Shown in pieces: positions 26,644-36,878 of a stretch of DNA of 64,000 nucleotides. The notes under the pieces were generated by a model. The model did not search any database. It saw only the letters and a list, made by a program, of their open reading frames with translations, and was not told the DNA's origin. The stretch covers positions 1 through 64,000 of the forward strand of contig JAIDTI010000001.1 of the NCBI GenBank assembly GCA_029060755.1, written 5' to 3'. Source of the stretch: Ruminococcus sp. (GTDB taxonomy: Bacteria > Bacillota > Clostridia > Oscillospirales > Ruminococcaceae). Within the stretch, counting starts at the first letter, position 1. Every line of letters begins with the position of its first letter. The position numbers and the translations under genes were made by a program.

Positions 26644-27992
26644 TGGAAAACAATAACCTTGCTTTCCAGTCAAAAGAACTGCCACATAGTTTAGAAGTTG
26701 AACAGGCTGTAATCGGATTTATGCTTGCAGATTCAAGTCTTATTCCAAATGTTGTGGAAAAAGTAAAATCCGAATATTTCTATAATGAAAACCTGCGTAA
26801 GATTTACAATGTCATATGTACAATGGTTGCAAACAACAAACAGGTTGACGTTCTCACAGTTATTGACGAAACAACAAAACTGCATTTGTTTGAAGATTCA
26901 GCAGAAGCAAAACGCTATTTCTTTCAGCTTGGCGATATACTTCATTCTGAAGGAAATGTTGAAACATACTGCAATATTCTTGCAGACAAATATCTTATAA
27001 GAAGTCTTGGAAATGTGGCAATGTCAATTCTTAATGAGATATACAGCGGTGAAAACAATGCACAGCTTCTTATTGACCTGGCAGAGCAGAAAATATATGA
27101 TATAAGACAAGGCAGAGATACAAGCGGACTATTGCCAATATCTGTTGCTGTATTTGAAGCATTTGAAAGACTTGGCAAGCTTTCGGGTGAGGACAGAGAA
27201 AAATATATCGGTGCAAGAACAGGCTTTACATTGCTTGATAAAATAACATCTGGACTGAATAAATCAGACCTTATTATTATTGCTGCACGTCCCGGAATGG
27301 GAAAAACTTCTTTTGTTATGAATATCGCCCGAAACGTTGCAAGGACAACTGAAAAAGAGGTTGCTATATTCAGCCTTGAAATGTCAAAAGAACAGCTTGC
27401 AACACGTATGCTCTCAACAGAAGCAAGAGTATCATCAGAAAGTTTCCGAAATGGCGGAATAAATACAGACGAATGGGGAAGAATTGCCGATTGTGCATCT
27501 TATCTCAGTCTTCTGCCGATTTATATTGACGAAACAGCAAATGTTACAGTTCCGCAGATGAAAGCAAAATTAAGACGTTTGAAAAATCTTGGACTTGTTA
27601 TAATTGACTATCTACAGCTCATGGGTTCAACTTCACATTCCGACAATCGTGTAAATGTAGTATCAGAAATAACACGACAGCTTAAAATCATGGCAAAGGA
27701 ACTCAATGTGCCTGTTATTCTCCTCTCTCAGCTTTCAAGAGCAGTTGAGGGACGTAATGACAAAAAACCTGTTCTTTCTGATTTGCGTGATTCAGGTTCA
27801 ATTGAACAAGATGCAGATATAGTGCTTTTTCTTTATCGTGATGCCTACTACAACACACAAAGCGAACTTCAGAACGTTTCTGAATGTATTGTTGCAAAAA
27901 ACCGTCACGGTGAGCTTGGCAATGTAAAACTTATGTGGAACGGCAAATATACACTTTTTTCAAACCCTGAAAATGGAACACCTCCTGAATAA
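26643..27992 (+). CDS. dnaB: Replicative DNA helicase DnaB
   Basis: 449 residues. N-terminal DnaB domain ('LPHSLEVEQAVIGFML') and C-terminal RecA-like helicase core with Walker A 'ARPGMGKTSFVMN', 'FSLEMSKEQLATRM', Walker B 'LVIIDYLQLM', 'LSQLSRAVEGR' and 'RDSGSIEQDADIVLFLYR'. Hexameric helicase that unwinds the fork. Start codon overlaps the L9 stop. No intein is seen. tilS follows after 2 bases. Confidence 0.98.
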   Translation: MENNNLAFQSKELPHSLEVEQAVIGFMLADSSLIPNVVEKVKSEYFYNENLRKIYNVICTMVANNKQVDVLTVIDETTKLHLFEDSAEAKRYFFQLGDILHSEGNVETYCNILADKYLIRSLGNVAMSILNEIYSGENNAQLLIDLAEQKIYDIRQGRDTSGLLPISVAVFEAFERLGKLSGEDREKYIGARTGFTLLDKITSGLNKSDLIIIAARPGMGKTSFVMNIARNVARTTEKEVAIFSLEMSKEQLATRMLSTEARVSSESFRNGGINTDEWGRIADCASYLSLLPIYIDETANVTVPQMKAKLRRLKNLGLVIIDYLQLMGSTSHSDNRVNVVSEITRQLKIMAKELNVPVILLSQLSRAVEGRNDKKPVLSDLRDSGSIEQDADIVLFLYRDAYYNTQSELQNVSECIVAKNRHGELGNVKLMWNGKYTLFSNPENGTPPE

Positions 27993-27994
27993 TT

Positions 27995-29329
27995 ATGATA
28001 GATAAAATTTATAACTTTGCAAAAAAATACAATATGTTCTCCTATGGAGATGAAATAATATGTGGTCTTTCGGGCGGTGCGGACAGCGTATGCCTGCTTC
28101 TGACAATGTATAATCTGCGTGAACGTCTGGGAATAACCATTTCTGCACTTCATGTCAATCATTGTCTGCGTGGTACTGAAAGTGACCGTGACGAACAGTT
28201 CTGCCGTAATCTCTGCGAAAGAATGGGTATACATTTTACTGCTGTTGCGTGCGACGTTAAAGGGTATGCGGAAAAAAACTCACTCTCATGCGAGGAATCC
28301 GCAAGAAAACTGCGATATGACATATTCAGCAGGTATTCAGTCGGCAGAAAAATTGCAACGGCTCACAATGCAGATGACAATCTGGAAACAGTTATACATA
28401 ATCTTATTAGAGGAACAGCATTAAAAGGACTTTCGGGTATTCCTGTTGTGAGAGATAATATTGTCCGTCCACTACTTGCTGTTTCAAGACGTGAAATTGA
28501 AGAATATCTTTCAGAAGTCGGACAAGATTATGTAACAGACAGCACAAATCTTACTGATGACTACACAAGAAATAAAATACGCCATAGAATAATCCCACTT
28601 ATGAGGGAGATAAACGGCTCACTTACTGAAACTTCTGTCCGTTCAATAGACAGTCTAAGAAGTGAAAATTCTCTTATTGAAACAGAAGTTGATGAAACAA
28701 TCAAAAAATGTTCCGACAATGGAATTTTCAGAGGACTTTCAGAGTATAATGAAGTTATCCGACATAGATGTATTTCAAGACTTTTAAGCACAAACAATTT
28801 TCCTGTTTCAAATAAAAGGATTACAGAATGTGATGATATTCTCATAAACGGCGGAAAACTTAATCTTTCACATGATATTTATTTTATCTCCGACGGCAAA
28901 ACCGCAGAAATAAAAAAAATCACACATGAAAAAACAGAATTTATCTCAAAAGACCTTGAAATCGGCGAAAATATTATTTTTTCCGATTCAAAGCTTATCT
29001 GTGAAATTATTGAATGTGATAGTTTTATGAAATTTGATTATGTTAACAAAAAATTAACATTTTTCGTCCTTGATTATGATAAAATAAAAGGTAGAGCTGT
29101 TGTCAGAAACAGAAAATATGGCGACAGAATAAAGCTGAAAGGGAGAAACTTTTTTTCTTCTGTAAAAAAATTAATTAATGAAAAAATTCCTGAACCGCAA
29201 AGACCTTTCCTGCACTTTATTGAGGACAGCGAAGGTACGATATTCGCCGAAAATATCGGTATAGCACAAAGAGTTGCTCCTGATAATAATACAAAGCGTC
29301 TGTTGAAAATATATGCGGTAAAGAATTAG
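27995..29329 (+). CDS. tilS: tRNA(Ile)-lysidine synthase
   Basis: 444 residues. ATP-PPi synthase core with the P-loop '[13 protein letters not shown]', '[10 protein letters not shown]', and '[20 protein letters not shown]', which binds tRNA; the C-terminal TilS domain contains '[11 protein letters not shown]'. It converts C34 of the CAU-anticodon isoleucine tRNA to lysidine, so AUA is read correctly. It begins 2 bases after dnaB and ends just before ftsH; tilS-ftsH is a common Firmicutes pair (often with hpt between them, which is missing here). Confidence 0.95.
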   Translation: MIDKIYNFAKKYNMFSYGDEIICGLSGGADSVCLLLTMYNLRERLGITISALHVNHCLRGTESDRDEQFCRNLCERMGIHFTAVACDVKGYAEKNSLSCEESARKLRYDIFSRYSVGRKIATAHNADDNLETVIHNLIRGTALKGLSGIPVVRDNIVRPLLAVSRREIEEYLSEVGQDYVTDSTNLTDDYTRNKIRHRIIPLMREINGSLTETSVRSIDSLRSENSLIETEVDETIKKCSDNGIFRGLSEYNEVIRHRCISRLLSTNNFPVSNKRITECDDILINGGKLNLSHDIYFISDGKTAEIKKITHEKTEFISKDLEIGENIIFSDSKLICEIIECDSFMKFDYVNKKLTFFVLDYDKIKGRAVVRNRKYGDRIKLKGRNFFSSVKKLINEKIPEPQRPFLHFIEDSEGTIFAENIGIAQRVAPDNNTKRLLKIYAVKN

Positions 29330-29342
29330 ATTGGAGTGTGCA

Positions 29343-31199
29343 ATGACACCGAAAAAAAACAGAGGCATTTTTACTTATCTTATTATTGTTTGTATCTCTA
29401 TTTTCTGTTTATATTTTGTCATATCAAGACTTTCAGACAATACAGAGAATACAGAATACACATCAGTTATCACACATTTTGATAATTATGAAGTTTCATA
29501 TTATCAGCTTGATTTAGGTACAGGGGAACTTATCTACCAGCTTAGAGGAGAAACGGAAAAGCACAAATATTCTGTCCCTAATGTCAGCCTTTTCATTGAT
29601 GATACAGAAGGCTACAGAAAAGCATATAATGAAAAATATCCGAATGACCCTCTTATTCAGAACTATATTAAAATCACGGACAGAACATGGATTTATTCTA
29701 TTATTCCTGTTGTATTGACTGTACTGCTTGGAATATTCATTCTTTATTTTATGATGAAACAAAGCAGCGGCGGTGGAAAATATTCAAGTTTCGGAAAGGC
29801 AAATCTCAAGGCACAGCCTGATGCAAGAAAAGCTACTTTTGCTGATGTTGCAGGTGCAGATGAAGAAAAACAAGAACTTCAGGAGATTGTTGACTATCTC
29901 AAAAAGCCTGATAAGTATACTGATATAGGTGCAAAAATTCCGAAAGGTGTACTTCTTTTAGGACCTCCCGGAACTGGTAAAACACTTCTTGCAAGAGCTG
30001 TTGCAGGTGAAGCCGGTGTGCCATTTTTCCCGATTTCAGGCTCGGATTTTGTTGAGATGTTTGTCGGCGTAGGTGCGTCAAGAGTGCGTGACTTGTTTGA
30101 ACAGGCAAAGAAACACGCTCCGGCTATTATATTCATTGATGAAATTGATGCTGTTGGTCGTCACAGAGGCGCAGGACTTGGTGGCGGACACGATGAAAGA
30201 GAGCAGACTCTTAACCAGCTTCTTGTTGAGATGGACGGCTTTGTCGGAAATGAGAGTGTAATTGTAATTGCCGCAACAAACCGCCGTGACATTCTTGACC
30301 CTGCATTACTCCGTCCTGGAAGATTTGACAGACAAATTGTTGTCGGTTATCCTGATGTCAAGGGACGTGAGGAAATACTCTATGTTCACGGTAAAAACAA
30401 GCCTTTCGCTCCTGATGTTGATTTGAATATAATTGCACGTACAACACAGGGCTTTACAGGTGCAGACCTTGAAAATCTGCTTAATGAAGCTGCATTATTA
30501 GCCGCAAGAGCAGAGCGAAAAGCAATTACTGAAAAAGATATTGAAGAAGCCACAATGAAAGTCATTGCAGGACCAGAGAAAAAATCACGCATTGTAACTG
30601 AACATGATAAAAAAATAACAGCATATCACGAAGCAGGTCATGCCATAGCCGCATATAATCTTCCTACACAAGACAAAGTGCATCAGGTTACTATAATTCA
30701 GCGTGGAATGGCGGCAGGACTTACAGTTACCCGTCCCGATACAGACGATATGCACGTTTCAAGAAACACCATGAAAGAAAATATTATAATGCTTCTTGGC
30801 GGACGTGTTGCAGAAGAACTTTTCCTTGATGATATATGTACAGGTGCATCAAATGACATTGAACGTGCTACAAATACCGCAAGAAACATGGTTACAAAAT
30901 ACGGATTTTCAAGCAAGCTCGGAACTGTTGTATATGGCTCGGACAATGACGAAGTATTTCTTGGCAAGGATTACGGTCACACAAGAAATTACAGTGAAAC
31001 TATAGCAGCTCAAATTGATGCTGAAGTAAAAGATATTATCGAAAAGGCTTACAGAGACTGCACAGCAATCCTCAAAGCAAATGAAGATAAAATGCACAAG
31101 CTTGCACAATATCTTCTCAAATATGAAAAAATCGACAATGCAGATTTTGAACGTCTTATGAAGGGCGAAGATATTGAAGCAGAAAAATCTGAATCATAA
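29343..31199 (+). CDS. ftsH: ATP-dependent zinc metalloprotease FtsH
   Basis: 618 residues from the ATG at 29343, with GGAG 6 bases upstream; the TTG at 29331 is part of that ribosome site region. Membrane helix 1 (about 9-28), an extracytoplasmic domain, helix 2 (about 117-138), then AAA+ with Walker A '[13 protein letters not shown]', Walker B '[15 protein letters not shown]', the SRH '[18 protein letters not shown]', and the zinc site 'HEAGH' at 429-433. It degrades membrane and regulatory proteins. Ends at a terminator. Confidence 0.97.
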   Translation: MTPKKNRGIFTYLIIVCISIFCLYFVISRLSDNTENTEYTSVITHFDNYEVSYYQLDLGTGELIYQLRGETEKHKYSVPNVSLFIDDTEGYRKAYNEKYPNDPLIQNYIKITDRTWIYSIIPVVLTVLLGIFILYFMMKQSSGGGKYSSFGKANLKAQPDARKATFADVAGADEEKQELQEIVDYLKKPDKYTDIGAKIPKGVLLLGPPGTGKTLLARAVAGEAGVPFFPISGSDFVEMFVGVGASRVRDLFEQAKKHAPAIIFIDEIDAVGRHRGAGLGGGHDEREQTLNQLLVEMDGFVGNESVIVIAATNRRDILDPALLRPGRFDRQIVVGYPDVKGREEILYVHGKNKPFAPDVDLNIIARTTQGFTGADLENLLNEAALLAARAERKAITEKDIEEATMKVIAGPEKKSRIVTEHDKKITAYHEAGHAIAAYNLPTQDKVHQVTIIQRGMAAGLTVTRPDTDDMHVSRNTMKENIIMLLGGRVAEELFLDDICTGASNDIERATNTARNMVTKYGFSSKLGTVVYGSDNDEVFLGKDYGHTRNYSETIAAQIDAEVKDIIEKAYRDCTAILKANEDKMHKLAQYLLKYEKIDNADFERLMKGEDIEAEKSES

Positions 31200-31205
31200 A
31201 AAAAA

Positions 31206-31240
31206 TTTCCCGTGGGTTACTGCTCACGGGAAAAATTTAT
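31206..31240 (+). terminator. Terminator after ftsH
   Basis: TTTCCCGTG (31206-31214) pairs with CACGGGAAA (31225-31233), followed by a weak T-stretch. It lies upstream of the true start of the next gene. Confidence 0.8.
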
Positions 31241-31268
31241 TGACTTCTGACAGATTTTGTGGTAAAAT
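31240..31268 (+). promoter_or_regulatory. Promoter of the PH-domain/FkbM pair
   Basis: TTGACT (31240-31245), 17-base spacer, TAAAAT (31263-31268). Confidence 0.8.
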
Positions 31269-31299
31269 AAGTTATACGGTCGAAAAGGAGTGGTTTTTT

Positions 31300-31686
31300 A
31301 TGGCGAAACATGAGATAGATTATATATGGACTGACAAAAAGCGTACTTTTCTCGGACTTCCTATTTCTTTTACAAGATATTATCTTACAGAAACAAAATT
31401 TATAACAAAAGCAGGTTTTTTCACTATAAAAGAAGATGAAATTGACCTTTACAAAATATCAGACAAGAGTATAACTCGCTCATTCGGACAGAGACTTGTC
31501 GGCTGTGGCACTATTATAATTCACAGCAAAGATACTGATACCCCTGTTAAAGAAGTACAGAGCATCAAAAATGTAAGAAAAGTTGCAGATCTTATTGACA
31601 AATATGTTAATCAGATGCGTGACAGATATAGTATACGTGGCAGAGACATGATTAATTTTCATAATGATTCAGTTGATAACGAATAA
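31300..31686 (+). CDS. Soluble bacterial PH-domain protein
   Basis: 128 residues from the ATG at 31300 with AAAAGGAG 9 bases upstream. The open frame runs 42 codons further back, but that part crosses the ftsH terminator and this gene's promoter, so it is not coding. The protein matches a bPH2 domain: 'TRYYLTETKFITKAGFFTIKED' pattern, 'EIDLYKISDKS' and 'GCGTIIIHS'. No membrane helix. The family is poorly understood; likely cytosolic. An FkbM methyltransferase gene follows after 18 bases. Confidence 0.75.
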   Translation: MAKHEIDYIWTDKKRTFLGLPISFTRYYLTETKFITKAGFFTIKEDEIDLYKISDKSITRSFGQRLVGCGTIIIHSKDTDTPVKEVQSIKNVRKVADLIDKYVNQMRDRYSIRGRDMINFHNDSVDNE

Positions 31687-31704
31687 AATTTGCGGAGTGT
31701 TGAA

Positions 31705-32769
31705 ATGATTTCCTTTATAAAAGAAAAAATGTCCACATGGGACAAGCTTAAAGCAGAAAAAAGACCTATTTTTATATACGGTATGGGCGACGGCGCATTG
31801 AAAATAATGTCCGTTTTCAAAGAAAAAGGCATAACCCTTTCAGGAATATTTGCAAGTGACGATTTTGTGCGTGGTCACTCATTTCAGGGCTATCGTGTAC
31901 ACAAGCTTTCTGAAATTGAAGAAATGGTTGACGATTTTGTGATTGTACTTGCCTTTGCGGCAGGCTATCAGGAAATAGTTGACAGAATAATATCAATCGC
32001 CGAAAAGCATACTCTTTATGTTCCTGATGTACCTGTTGCCGGCAACGGACTTTTCACTTATGAATACTGCGTTGAAAATGCGCAGAAGATTCAGCAGGTG
32101 TATGATATGCTCTGCGACGACTACTCAAAGAAAGTCTATGCAAATATCATAAATTTCAAGATAAGCGGAGATATAAGCTATCTTTCAAGTGTTACAACTC
32201 CGAAATCAGAGATTTACAGAGATATTATAAAACCGCATCTTAATGAAACATACATTGATTTGGGAGCGTACAACGGTGATACCATAGGCGAATTATTGAG
32301 CTTTACACGTGGAAGATATGCTGGAATATATGCAGTTGAACCCGACAGAAAGAATTTCCGAAAATTGCTTAAATTTGTTGACGATATGCCGAATATATTC
32401 ACATTTAATGCAGTTGCATGGTGTACTGATACTGAATTGCCGTTTGCATCAAAAGCGGGCAGACAGTCTGCTATTTCCGCAAGCTCCGATACACTTATTC
32501 AGGCTATTTCAGTTGATAAGATACTCAATAAAAAAAGTGCCACAATAATAAAAATGGACGTTGAGGGCTTTGAGCGTGAGGCTATATGGGGTTCGGCAAA
32601 TACAATTGCAAAACATTCTCCCCGACTTATGATTTCTCTTTATCACAGAAATGAGGATATTTTTGAAATTCCGCTTCTTATAAAGACTATCAACCCCGAC
32701 TATAAGCTATATATCCGTCATCAGTTATATATCCCCGCATGGGAAACAAATCTATATGCAACACTATAA
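31705..32769 (+). CDS. FkbM family methyltransferase
   Basis: 354 residues from the ATG at 31705 (GGAG 7 bases upstream; the TTG at 31690 is rejected). N-terminal half (1-150) has a Rossmann-like start, 'RPIFIYGMGDGALKIM', like a nucleotide- or sugar-binding domain. The C-terminal half is the SAM-binding FkbM domain: 'YIDLGAYNGDTIGEL' (motif I), 'AVEPDRKNF' (acidic end of strand 2), 'IIKMDVEGFEREAIWG' (FkbM signature). These enzymes O-methylate sugars or small molecules. Substrate not known; no glycan cluster is near. Confidence 0.85.
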   Translation: MISFIKEKMSTWDKLKAEKRPIFIYGMGDGALKIMSVFKEKGITLSGIFASDDFVRGHSFQGYRVHKLSEIEEMVDDFVIVLAFAAGYQEIVDRIISIAEKHTLYVPDVPVAGNGLFTYEYCVENAQKIQQVYDMLCDDYSKKVYANIINFKISGDISYLSSVTTPKSEIYRDIIKPHLNETYIDLGAYNGDTIGELLSFTRGRYAGIYAVEPDRKNFRKLLKFVDDMPNIFTFNAVAWCTDTELPFASKAGRQSAISASSDTLIQAISVDKILNKKSATIIKMDVEGFEREAIWGSANTIAKHSPRLMISLYHRNEDIFEIPLLIKTINPDYKLYIRHQLYIPAWETNLYATL

Positions 32770-32786
32770 AAAATTTTCATATCCTC

Positions 32787-32815
32787 TTGACTTCTGCACT
32801 TTACAGTAATATAAT
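32787..32815 (+). promoter_or_regulatory. Promoter of dapF-dapL
   Basis: TTGACT (32787-32792), 17-base spacer, TATAAT (32810-32815). Confidence 0.88.
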
Positions 32816-32852
32816 AATAGTGGGAGAATTTAGCATTGAAAGGAAGATTGAT

Positions 32853-33722
32853 ATGAGATTTACTAAAATGCACGGTATCGGAAACGATTATATCTATGTG
32901 AACTGCTTTGAGGAGACTGTTGACGAACCTGAAAAAGTTGCAATGATACTCAGTGATGTGCGAAAAGGCATAGGCTCAGACGGGCTTGTTATGATTATGC
33001 CGTCTGATGTAGCTGATTTCCGTATGCGTATGTTTAATATTGACGGCTCAGAGGGTAAAATGTGCGGTAACGCTACACGCTGTATCGGCAAATATGTTTA
33101 CGAAAAAGGTCTTACAGATAAAAAAGAGATTACTCTTGAAACTCTTTCGGGAATAAAATATCTCACACTTTTTGTAAATTCTGATAACAAAGTTGAACTT
33201 GTCAGGGTCGATATGGGTAAAGCAATACTTGAGCCAAAAAATATCCCTGTAGACAGCGAACTTGATAAATTTATTGATGTTCCTGTTGATGTTGACGGAA
33301 AAACATATAATCTTACCTGCGTTTCTATGGGAAATCCTCATGCTGTACTTTTTACAAAAGGAATTGCAGAGCTTGACCTTGAAAAAATCGGTGTGAAATT
33401 TGAAAATCACCCGCTTTTCCCTGAAAGAATCAACACAGAATTTATTGAAGTAATCGACAGTCACACCCTTAATATGCGTGTGTGGGAGCGTGGAAGCGGT
33501 GAGACTTTTGCTTGCGGTACGGGTGCTTGCGCATCTGCTGTTGCGTCTGTACTCAACGACTACTGCAAATATGATGAGGAAATATTAATTCATCTTCGTG
33601 GCGGTGATTTGCGTATCACATACAAATCAGACGGAACAGTTTTAATGACTGGCTCAGCTGATTTCATATGTGACGGAACTGTTGAAGATGATTATATTAA
33701 CATGATGAAGGAGTGCTTATAA
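32853..33722 (+). CDS. dapF: Diaminopimelate epimerase
   Basis: 289 residues from the ATG at 32853, preceded by AAAGGAAG; a reading frame extends 38 codons upstream but overlaps the promoter. It converts LL- to meso-diaminopimelate for wall and lysine synthesis. Marks: 'FTKMHGIGNDYIYV', first catalytic Cys in 'GKMCGNATRC', second in 'TFACGTGACASAV', and 'MGNPHAVLF'. Its stop overlaps the dapL start (TAATG). Confidence 0.97.
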   Translation: MRFTKMHGIGNDYIYVNCFEETVDEPEKVAMILSDVRKGIGSDGLVMIMPSDVADFRMRMFNIDGSEGKMCGNATRCIGKYVYEKGLTDKKEITLETLSGIKYLTLFVNSDNKVELVRVDMGKAILEPKNIPVDSELDKFIDVPVDVDGKTYNLTCVSMGNPHAVLFTKGIAELDLEKIGVKFENHPLFPERINTEFIEVIDSHTLNMRVWERGSGETFACGTGACASAVASVLNDYCKYDEEILIHLRGGDLRITYKSDGTVLMTGSADFICDGTVEDDYINMMKECL

Positions 33723-34930
33723 TGCCACAGTTAAACGAAAATTTTCTTAAACTTGAGAAAAACTACTTATTTATCAATATAGCAAAGAAAATCAATGCTT
33801 ACAAAACAGCAAACCCTGATGCTGATATTATCCGTATGGGAATTGGTGATGTCACTCTGCCTATTGCACCTGTTGTAATTGATGCAATGAAAAAGGGCTG
33901 TGACGAAATGGGAGTAAAAGAAACATTCAAGGGCTATGAGGACAGTGGTGCAGGCTATGACTTCCTTAAAAATGCCGTATCGGACTATTACAAGAGTTTC
34001 GGGGCTGATGTTTCGCCTGATGAAATCCGCATAAATGACGGTGCAAAAGCTGACTGCGGAAATATTGTCGATATTTTCGGAGATGACAATATTATCCTTG
34101 TAACAGACCCTGCTTATCCTGTATATGTTGATTCAAATCTCATGAGCGGACGTAAAATCATTTACGCTGATTCAAATGAGGAAAACGGCTTTGCAGCTAT
34201 GCCCGATTTCAGTGTTCATGCTGATATTATCTATTTATGCTCACCTAACAATCCGACTGGCTCTGTTTATACGGCTGAACAGCTTAAAACATGGATTGAT
34301 TATGCAAAGCAGAATAATGCTGTAATTATCTATGATTCAGCATACGAAGCATTTATAACAGAAGAAAATATTCCACGCAGTATTTTCTGTGTTGACGGTG
34401 CAAAGGAAGTCGCAATTGAAATGTGTTCACTCTCCAAAACAGCAGGATTTACAGGCATGAGATGTGGATATACTGTAATTCCGAATGAGCTTATTGTTAA
34501 AGCAAGTGACGGAACAGAAGTTTCAGTTGCTCAATTATGGGGTCGCCGTCAGGGAAGTAAGTTCAACGGCGTTTCGTATCCTGTACAGTGTGCCGCTGCT
34601 GCTGTATTTACAGATGAGGGACTTAAACAAATTCATGAAAACATTGCTTATTATCAGGAAAATGCACGCATTATCGCTGATACAATGACATCTTTAGGAG
34701 TGAAATTTACAGGCGGAATTAATTCACCATATATATGGTTCAAATGCCCGAATAACATGGGCAGTTGGGAATTTTTTGACCTTATGCTTGAAAAAATTCA
34801 GGTTGTCGGCACTCCCGGAGCTGGTTTCGGCAAGAATGGTGAGGGCTGGTTCAGACTTACATCATTCGGCGACAAACAGCGTACTATTGAAGCTATGGAA
34901 CGTTTCAGAGGTCTTGTTGAAATAATGTAA
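33722..34930 (+). CDS. dapL: LL-diaminopimelate aminotransferase
   Basis: 402 residues from the ATG at 33722, which overlaps the dapF stop and has AAGGAG 8 bases upstream. PLP-dependent class I/II aminotransferase making LL-diaminopimelate directly from tetrahydrodipicolinate, a shortcut used by plants, Chlamydia and many Clostridia. Marks: 'YLFINIAKKINAYK', 'RMGIGDVTLPI', 'LCSPNNPTGSVY', Schiff-base Lys in 'CSLSKTAGFTGMRCGY', and 'TPGAGFGKNGEGWFRL'. Ends at a terminator. Confidence 0.97.
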   Translation: MPQLNENFLKLEKNYLFINIAKKINAYKTANPDADIIRMGIGDVTLPIAPVVIDAMKKGCDEMGVKETFKGYEDSGAGYDFLKNAVSDYYKSFGADVSPDEIRINDGAKADCGNIVDIFGDDNIILVTDPAYPVYVDSNLMSGRKIIYADSNEENGFAAMPDFSVHADIIYLCSPNNPTGSVYTAEQLKTWIDYAKQNNAVIIYDSAYEAFITEENIPRSIFCVDGAKEVAIEMCSLSKTAGFTGMRCGYTVIPNELIVKASDGTEVSVAQLWGRRQGSKFNGVSYPVQCAAAAVFTDEGLKQIHENIAYYQENARIIADTMTSLGVKFTGGINSPYIWFKCPNNMGSWEFFDLMLEKIQVVGTPGAGFGKNGEGWFRLTSFGDKQRTIEAMERFRGLVEIM

Positions 34931-34941
34931 TAACAAAAAAA

Positions 34942-34971
34942 CTCTCCAGAAAAAATCTGGAGAGGATTTTT
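34942..34971. terminator. Bidirectional terminator
   Basis: CTCTCCAGA (34942-34950) pairs with TCTGGAGAG (34956-34964), with A-runs before and T-runs after. It separates dapL from the end of the leftward operon. Confidence 0.9.
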
Positions 34972-35529
34972 TTATAAGTCAACAGGTTTTTCGCCTGCAT
35001 TATCAAGAAAATCATTGGAATCCGTGTTATTATTTTTGGTGTTTCCATTTCTGCTGTAATATTTTTCTGTAAAGCGGTCCATATAGTCTTTATAGAAAGC
35101 ATCAAAACTGTCATATCCCATATATTCCCATACTCCGTCATATTTAGGGTCGCAGTATTTCTTGAAATCTTCGGGAACTTCTCCTGTTTCCTCATATTCC
35201 TGCACATATTTATCTGCATTCATAATAAATTTTGTTATATCGTTGTTCACTTCTTTAAGTGCAATATTTGATACTATCAAGAAGATAATTGATATTGACG
35301 AAAGAATCACACCAGCAATTGCAAGTCCTTTTCCAGCCCACTTTTTGCTAAGTGCTATTATGCCGAAAATAAGTGAAAGCGGTGCAAAAATATACGTTGT
35401 ACAGCAACATAAGCATATATTCATAATACCAAGTACAAAGCTTGTTACTGATGCCCATATCGGTTTTTGCTGTGGCGGATTCGGATTAAAGTTTTCATTA
35501 TAATTATAGGGATTAAACTGTTCGTCCAT
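34972..35529 (-). CDS. DUF4190-type small membrane protein
   Basis: 185 residues. An N-terminal Asn/Pro/Gln-rich tail ('YNYNENFNPNPPQQ') leads into two membrane helices (about 28-55 and 66-92) separated by 'LSKKWAGKGLAIAG', a pattern of DUF4190. The rest is an acidic, Tyr/Asp/Asn-rich domain of about 90 residues, likely outside the cell. AAAGGAG precedes the ATG. It follows metA by 13 bases, so it is probably the last gene of that run. Function unknown. Confidence 0.65.
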   Translation of the reverse strand: MDEQFNPYNYNENFNPNPPQQKPIWASVTSFVLGIMNICLCCCTTYIFAPLSLIFGIIALSKKWAGKGLAIAGVILSSISIIFLIVSNIALKEVNNDITKFIMNADKYVQEYEETGEVPEDFKKYCDPKYDGVWEYMGYDSFDAFYKDYMDRFTEKYYSRNGNTKNNNTDSNDFLDNAGEKPVDL

Positions 35530-35542
35530 TTTTTACTCCTTT

Positions 35543-36490
35543 TTAATAGTCTGTTTCCCATGTCCAGCTTCTTATTTCAAGTTCATCAAGATTATACGGT
35601 GTACGCTGATAAACACAATAATTAAGCCAGTTTGAAAACATGAGATTTGCTGTACATCTCCATGAAAAAACAGGTGTATTTTCAGGGTTGTTGTCAGGGA
35701 AATAATTATAAGGCAACTGTATATCAATTCCCTTTTTTACATCACGGAAATACTCTGATGCTATAGTATCTCTGTCATATTCTGAATGACCTGTAATAAA
35801 ATACTGCCTGCCATTTTTGTTTGCAATTATGTGAACTCCTGAAAGTTCAGAACTTGTCAGGATAATCAACTGCTTTTCCTTTTCAATATCCTCACGGTGT
35901 ATCTCTGTATTTCTGCTGTGCGGTACATAGAAAACATCGTCAAAACCTCTTAAAATCAGACTGTTTTCGACTTCTGACCTGTGCGGAAAAATTCCGAACA
36001 TTTTCTGTTTAAGCGGATATTTTGGTATTCCGAAATGATAATATAATCCAGCCTGAGCCGCCCAGCAGATATGGAGAGACGAAAATACATGAGTTTTTGA
36101 CCATTCAAATATTTCCGTTATTTCTTTCCAGTAGTCCACCTGCTCATAGTCAAGAAGTTCAACAGGTGCGCCAGTTACAATCATACCGTCATATCTGCAA
36201 TTCTTTATTTCGTCAAAAGTCTTATAGAATGATTCAAGATGATGTGTTGATGTATTTTTCGATACATGAGATGCCATTTGCAGAAGTTCAATATCAACCT
36301 GCAACGGCGTATTGCTTAAAAGTCGGAGGAGCTGGCACTCTGTTTCAATTTTTTTCGGCATAATGTTAAGAATCAGCACTTTAAGCGGTCGTATATCCTG
36401 ATGTTCTGCACGTTCCTTTGACATTACAAATATATTTTCCTTGCCTAATGTCTTAAATGCAGGAAGTTCAGAAGATATTCTTATGGGCAT
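35543..36490 (-). CDS. metAA: Homoserine O-acetyltransferase (MetA family)
   Basis: 315 residues from the ATG at 36490, which has AGGAGG upstream; a start 11 codons earlier is rejected. MetA transfers an acyl group from acyl-CoA to homoserine. Counting from this Met, the catalytic residues fall at the published places: Cys142 ('LHICWAA'), His235 and Glu237 ('ITGHSEYD'). Residue 111 is Glu in 'GAPVELLDY'; in the family Glu111 marks acetyl-CoA users, while Gly111 marks succinyl-CoA users. This agrees with the MetY of this window. The start lies next to the stop of the preceding small gene. Confidence 0.93.
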   Translation of the reverse strand: MPIRISSELPAFKTLGKENIFVMSKERAEHQDIRPLKVLILNIMPKKIETECQLLRLLSNTPLQVDIELLQMASHVSKNTSTHHLESFYKTFDEIKNCRYDGMIVTGAPVELLDYEQVDYWKEITEIFEWSKTHVFSSLHICWAAQAGLYYHFGIPKYPLKQKMFGIFPHRSEVENSLILRGFDDVFYVPHSRNTEIHREDIEKEKQLIILTSSELSGVHIIANKNGRQYFITGHSEYDRDTIASEYFRDVKKGIDIQLPYNYFPDNNPENTPVFSWRCTANLMFSNWLNYCVYQRTPYNLDELEIRSWTWETDY

Positions 36491-36491
36491 A

Positions 36492-36875
36492 TCAATCCGC
36501 CTCCTTTTTTCTGCACGACTCACAGGTATTCATAAATCCGTCAAGGTTTTCACATATATTGCTGTCACCTGAAAGAAAATGCAGTTTTTTCAGATTCTCA
36601 AACTTGCTTTTGTCTTCAATCTCAAAAACCATTGTTTCAATTCCTTTCAGTACGCTTTTGAACATAACAGAACGCACAAGACCATCACAAAGCATAATGT
36701 CGCCGTTATCGTCATAATCATATACAACAGTTCTTTCCGATTCATAGGCATAAGCAATAAACCCTGTTGCATTGCCCTGCTCCATTGCCTCTGTTATGTG
36801 GACGTTGTTTATACCTGCCTGTTCTATGACAGCTTCATAACCTGTATTGTCAAATTTTTCCTGTATTTCAAGCAT
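36492..36875 (-). CDS. Small protein, weakly like a GNAT-type acetyltransferase
   Basis: 127 residues. It has no clear catalytic motif. The pattern 'IEQAGINNVHITEAMEQGNATGFIAYAYES' (spread over 17-46), then 'DGLVRSVMFKSVLKGIETMVFE', resembles the beta-strand and helix order of some short GNAT-like proteins, with a last segment ending 'CESCRKK' that could bind metal. The call is weak. It lies 3 bases after rluB and directly before metA, so it is transcribed with them. Confidence 0.4.
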   Translation of the reverse strand: MLEIQEKFDNTGYEAVIEQAGINNVHITEAMEQGNATGFIAYAYESERTVVYDYDDNGDIMLCDGLVRSVMFKSVLKGIETMVFEIEDKSKFENLKKLHFLSGDSNICENLDGFMNTCESCRKKEAD

Positions 36876-36878
36876 CTG

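Noticed and set aside
31174-31299. 42-codon N-terminal extension of the PH-domain protein
   Set aside because: It runs through the ftsH terminator and the -35/-10 of the gene's own promoter, and the ATG at 31300 has a strong ribosome site.
32739-32852. 38-codon N-terminal extension of dapF
   Set aside because: It covers the promoter and lies outside the conserved start 'RFTKMHGIGNDY'.
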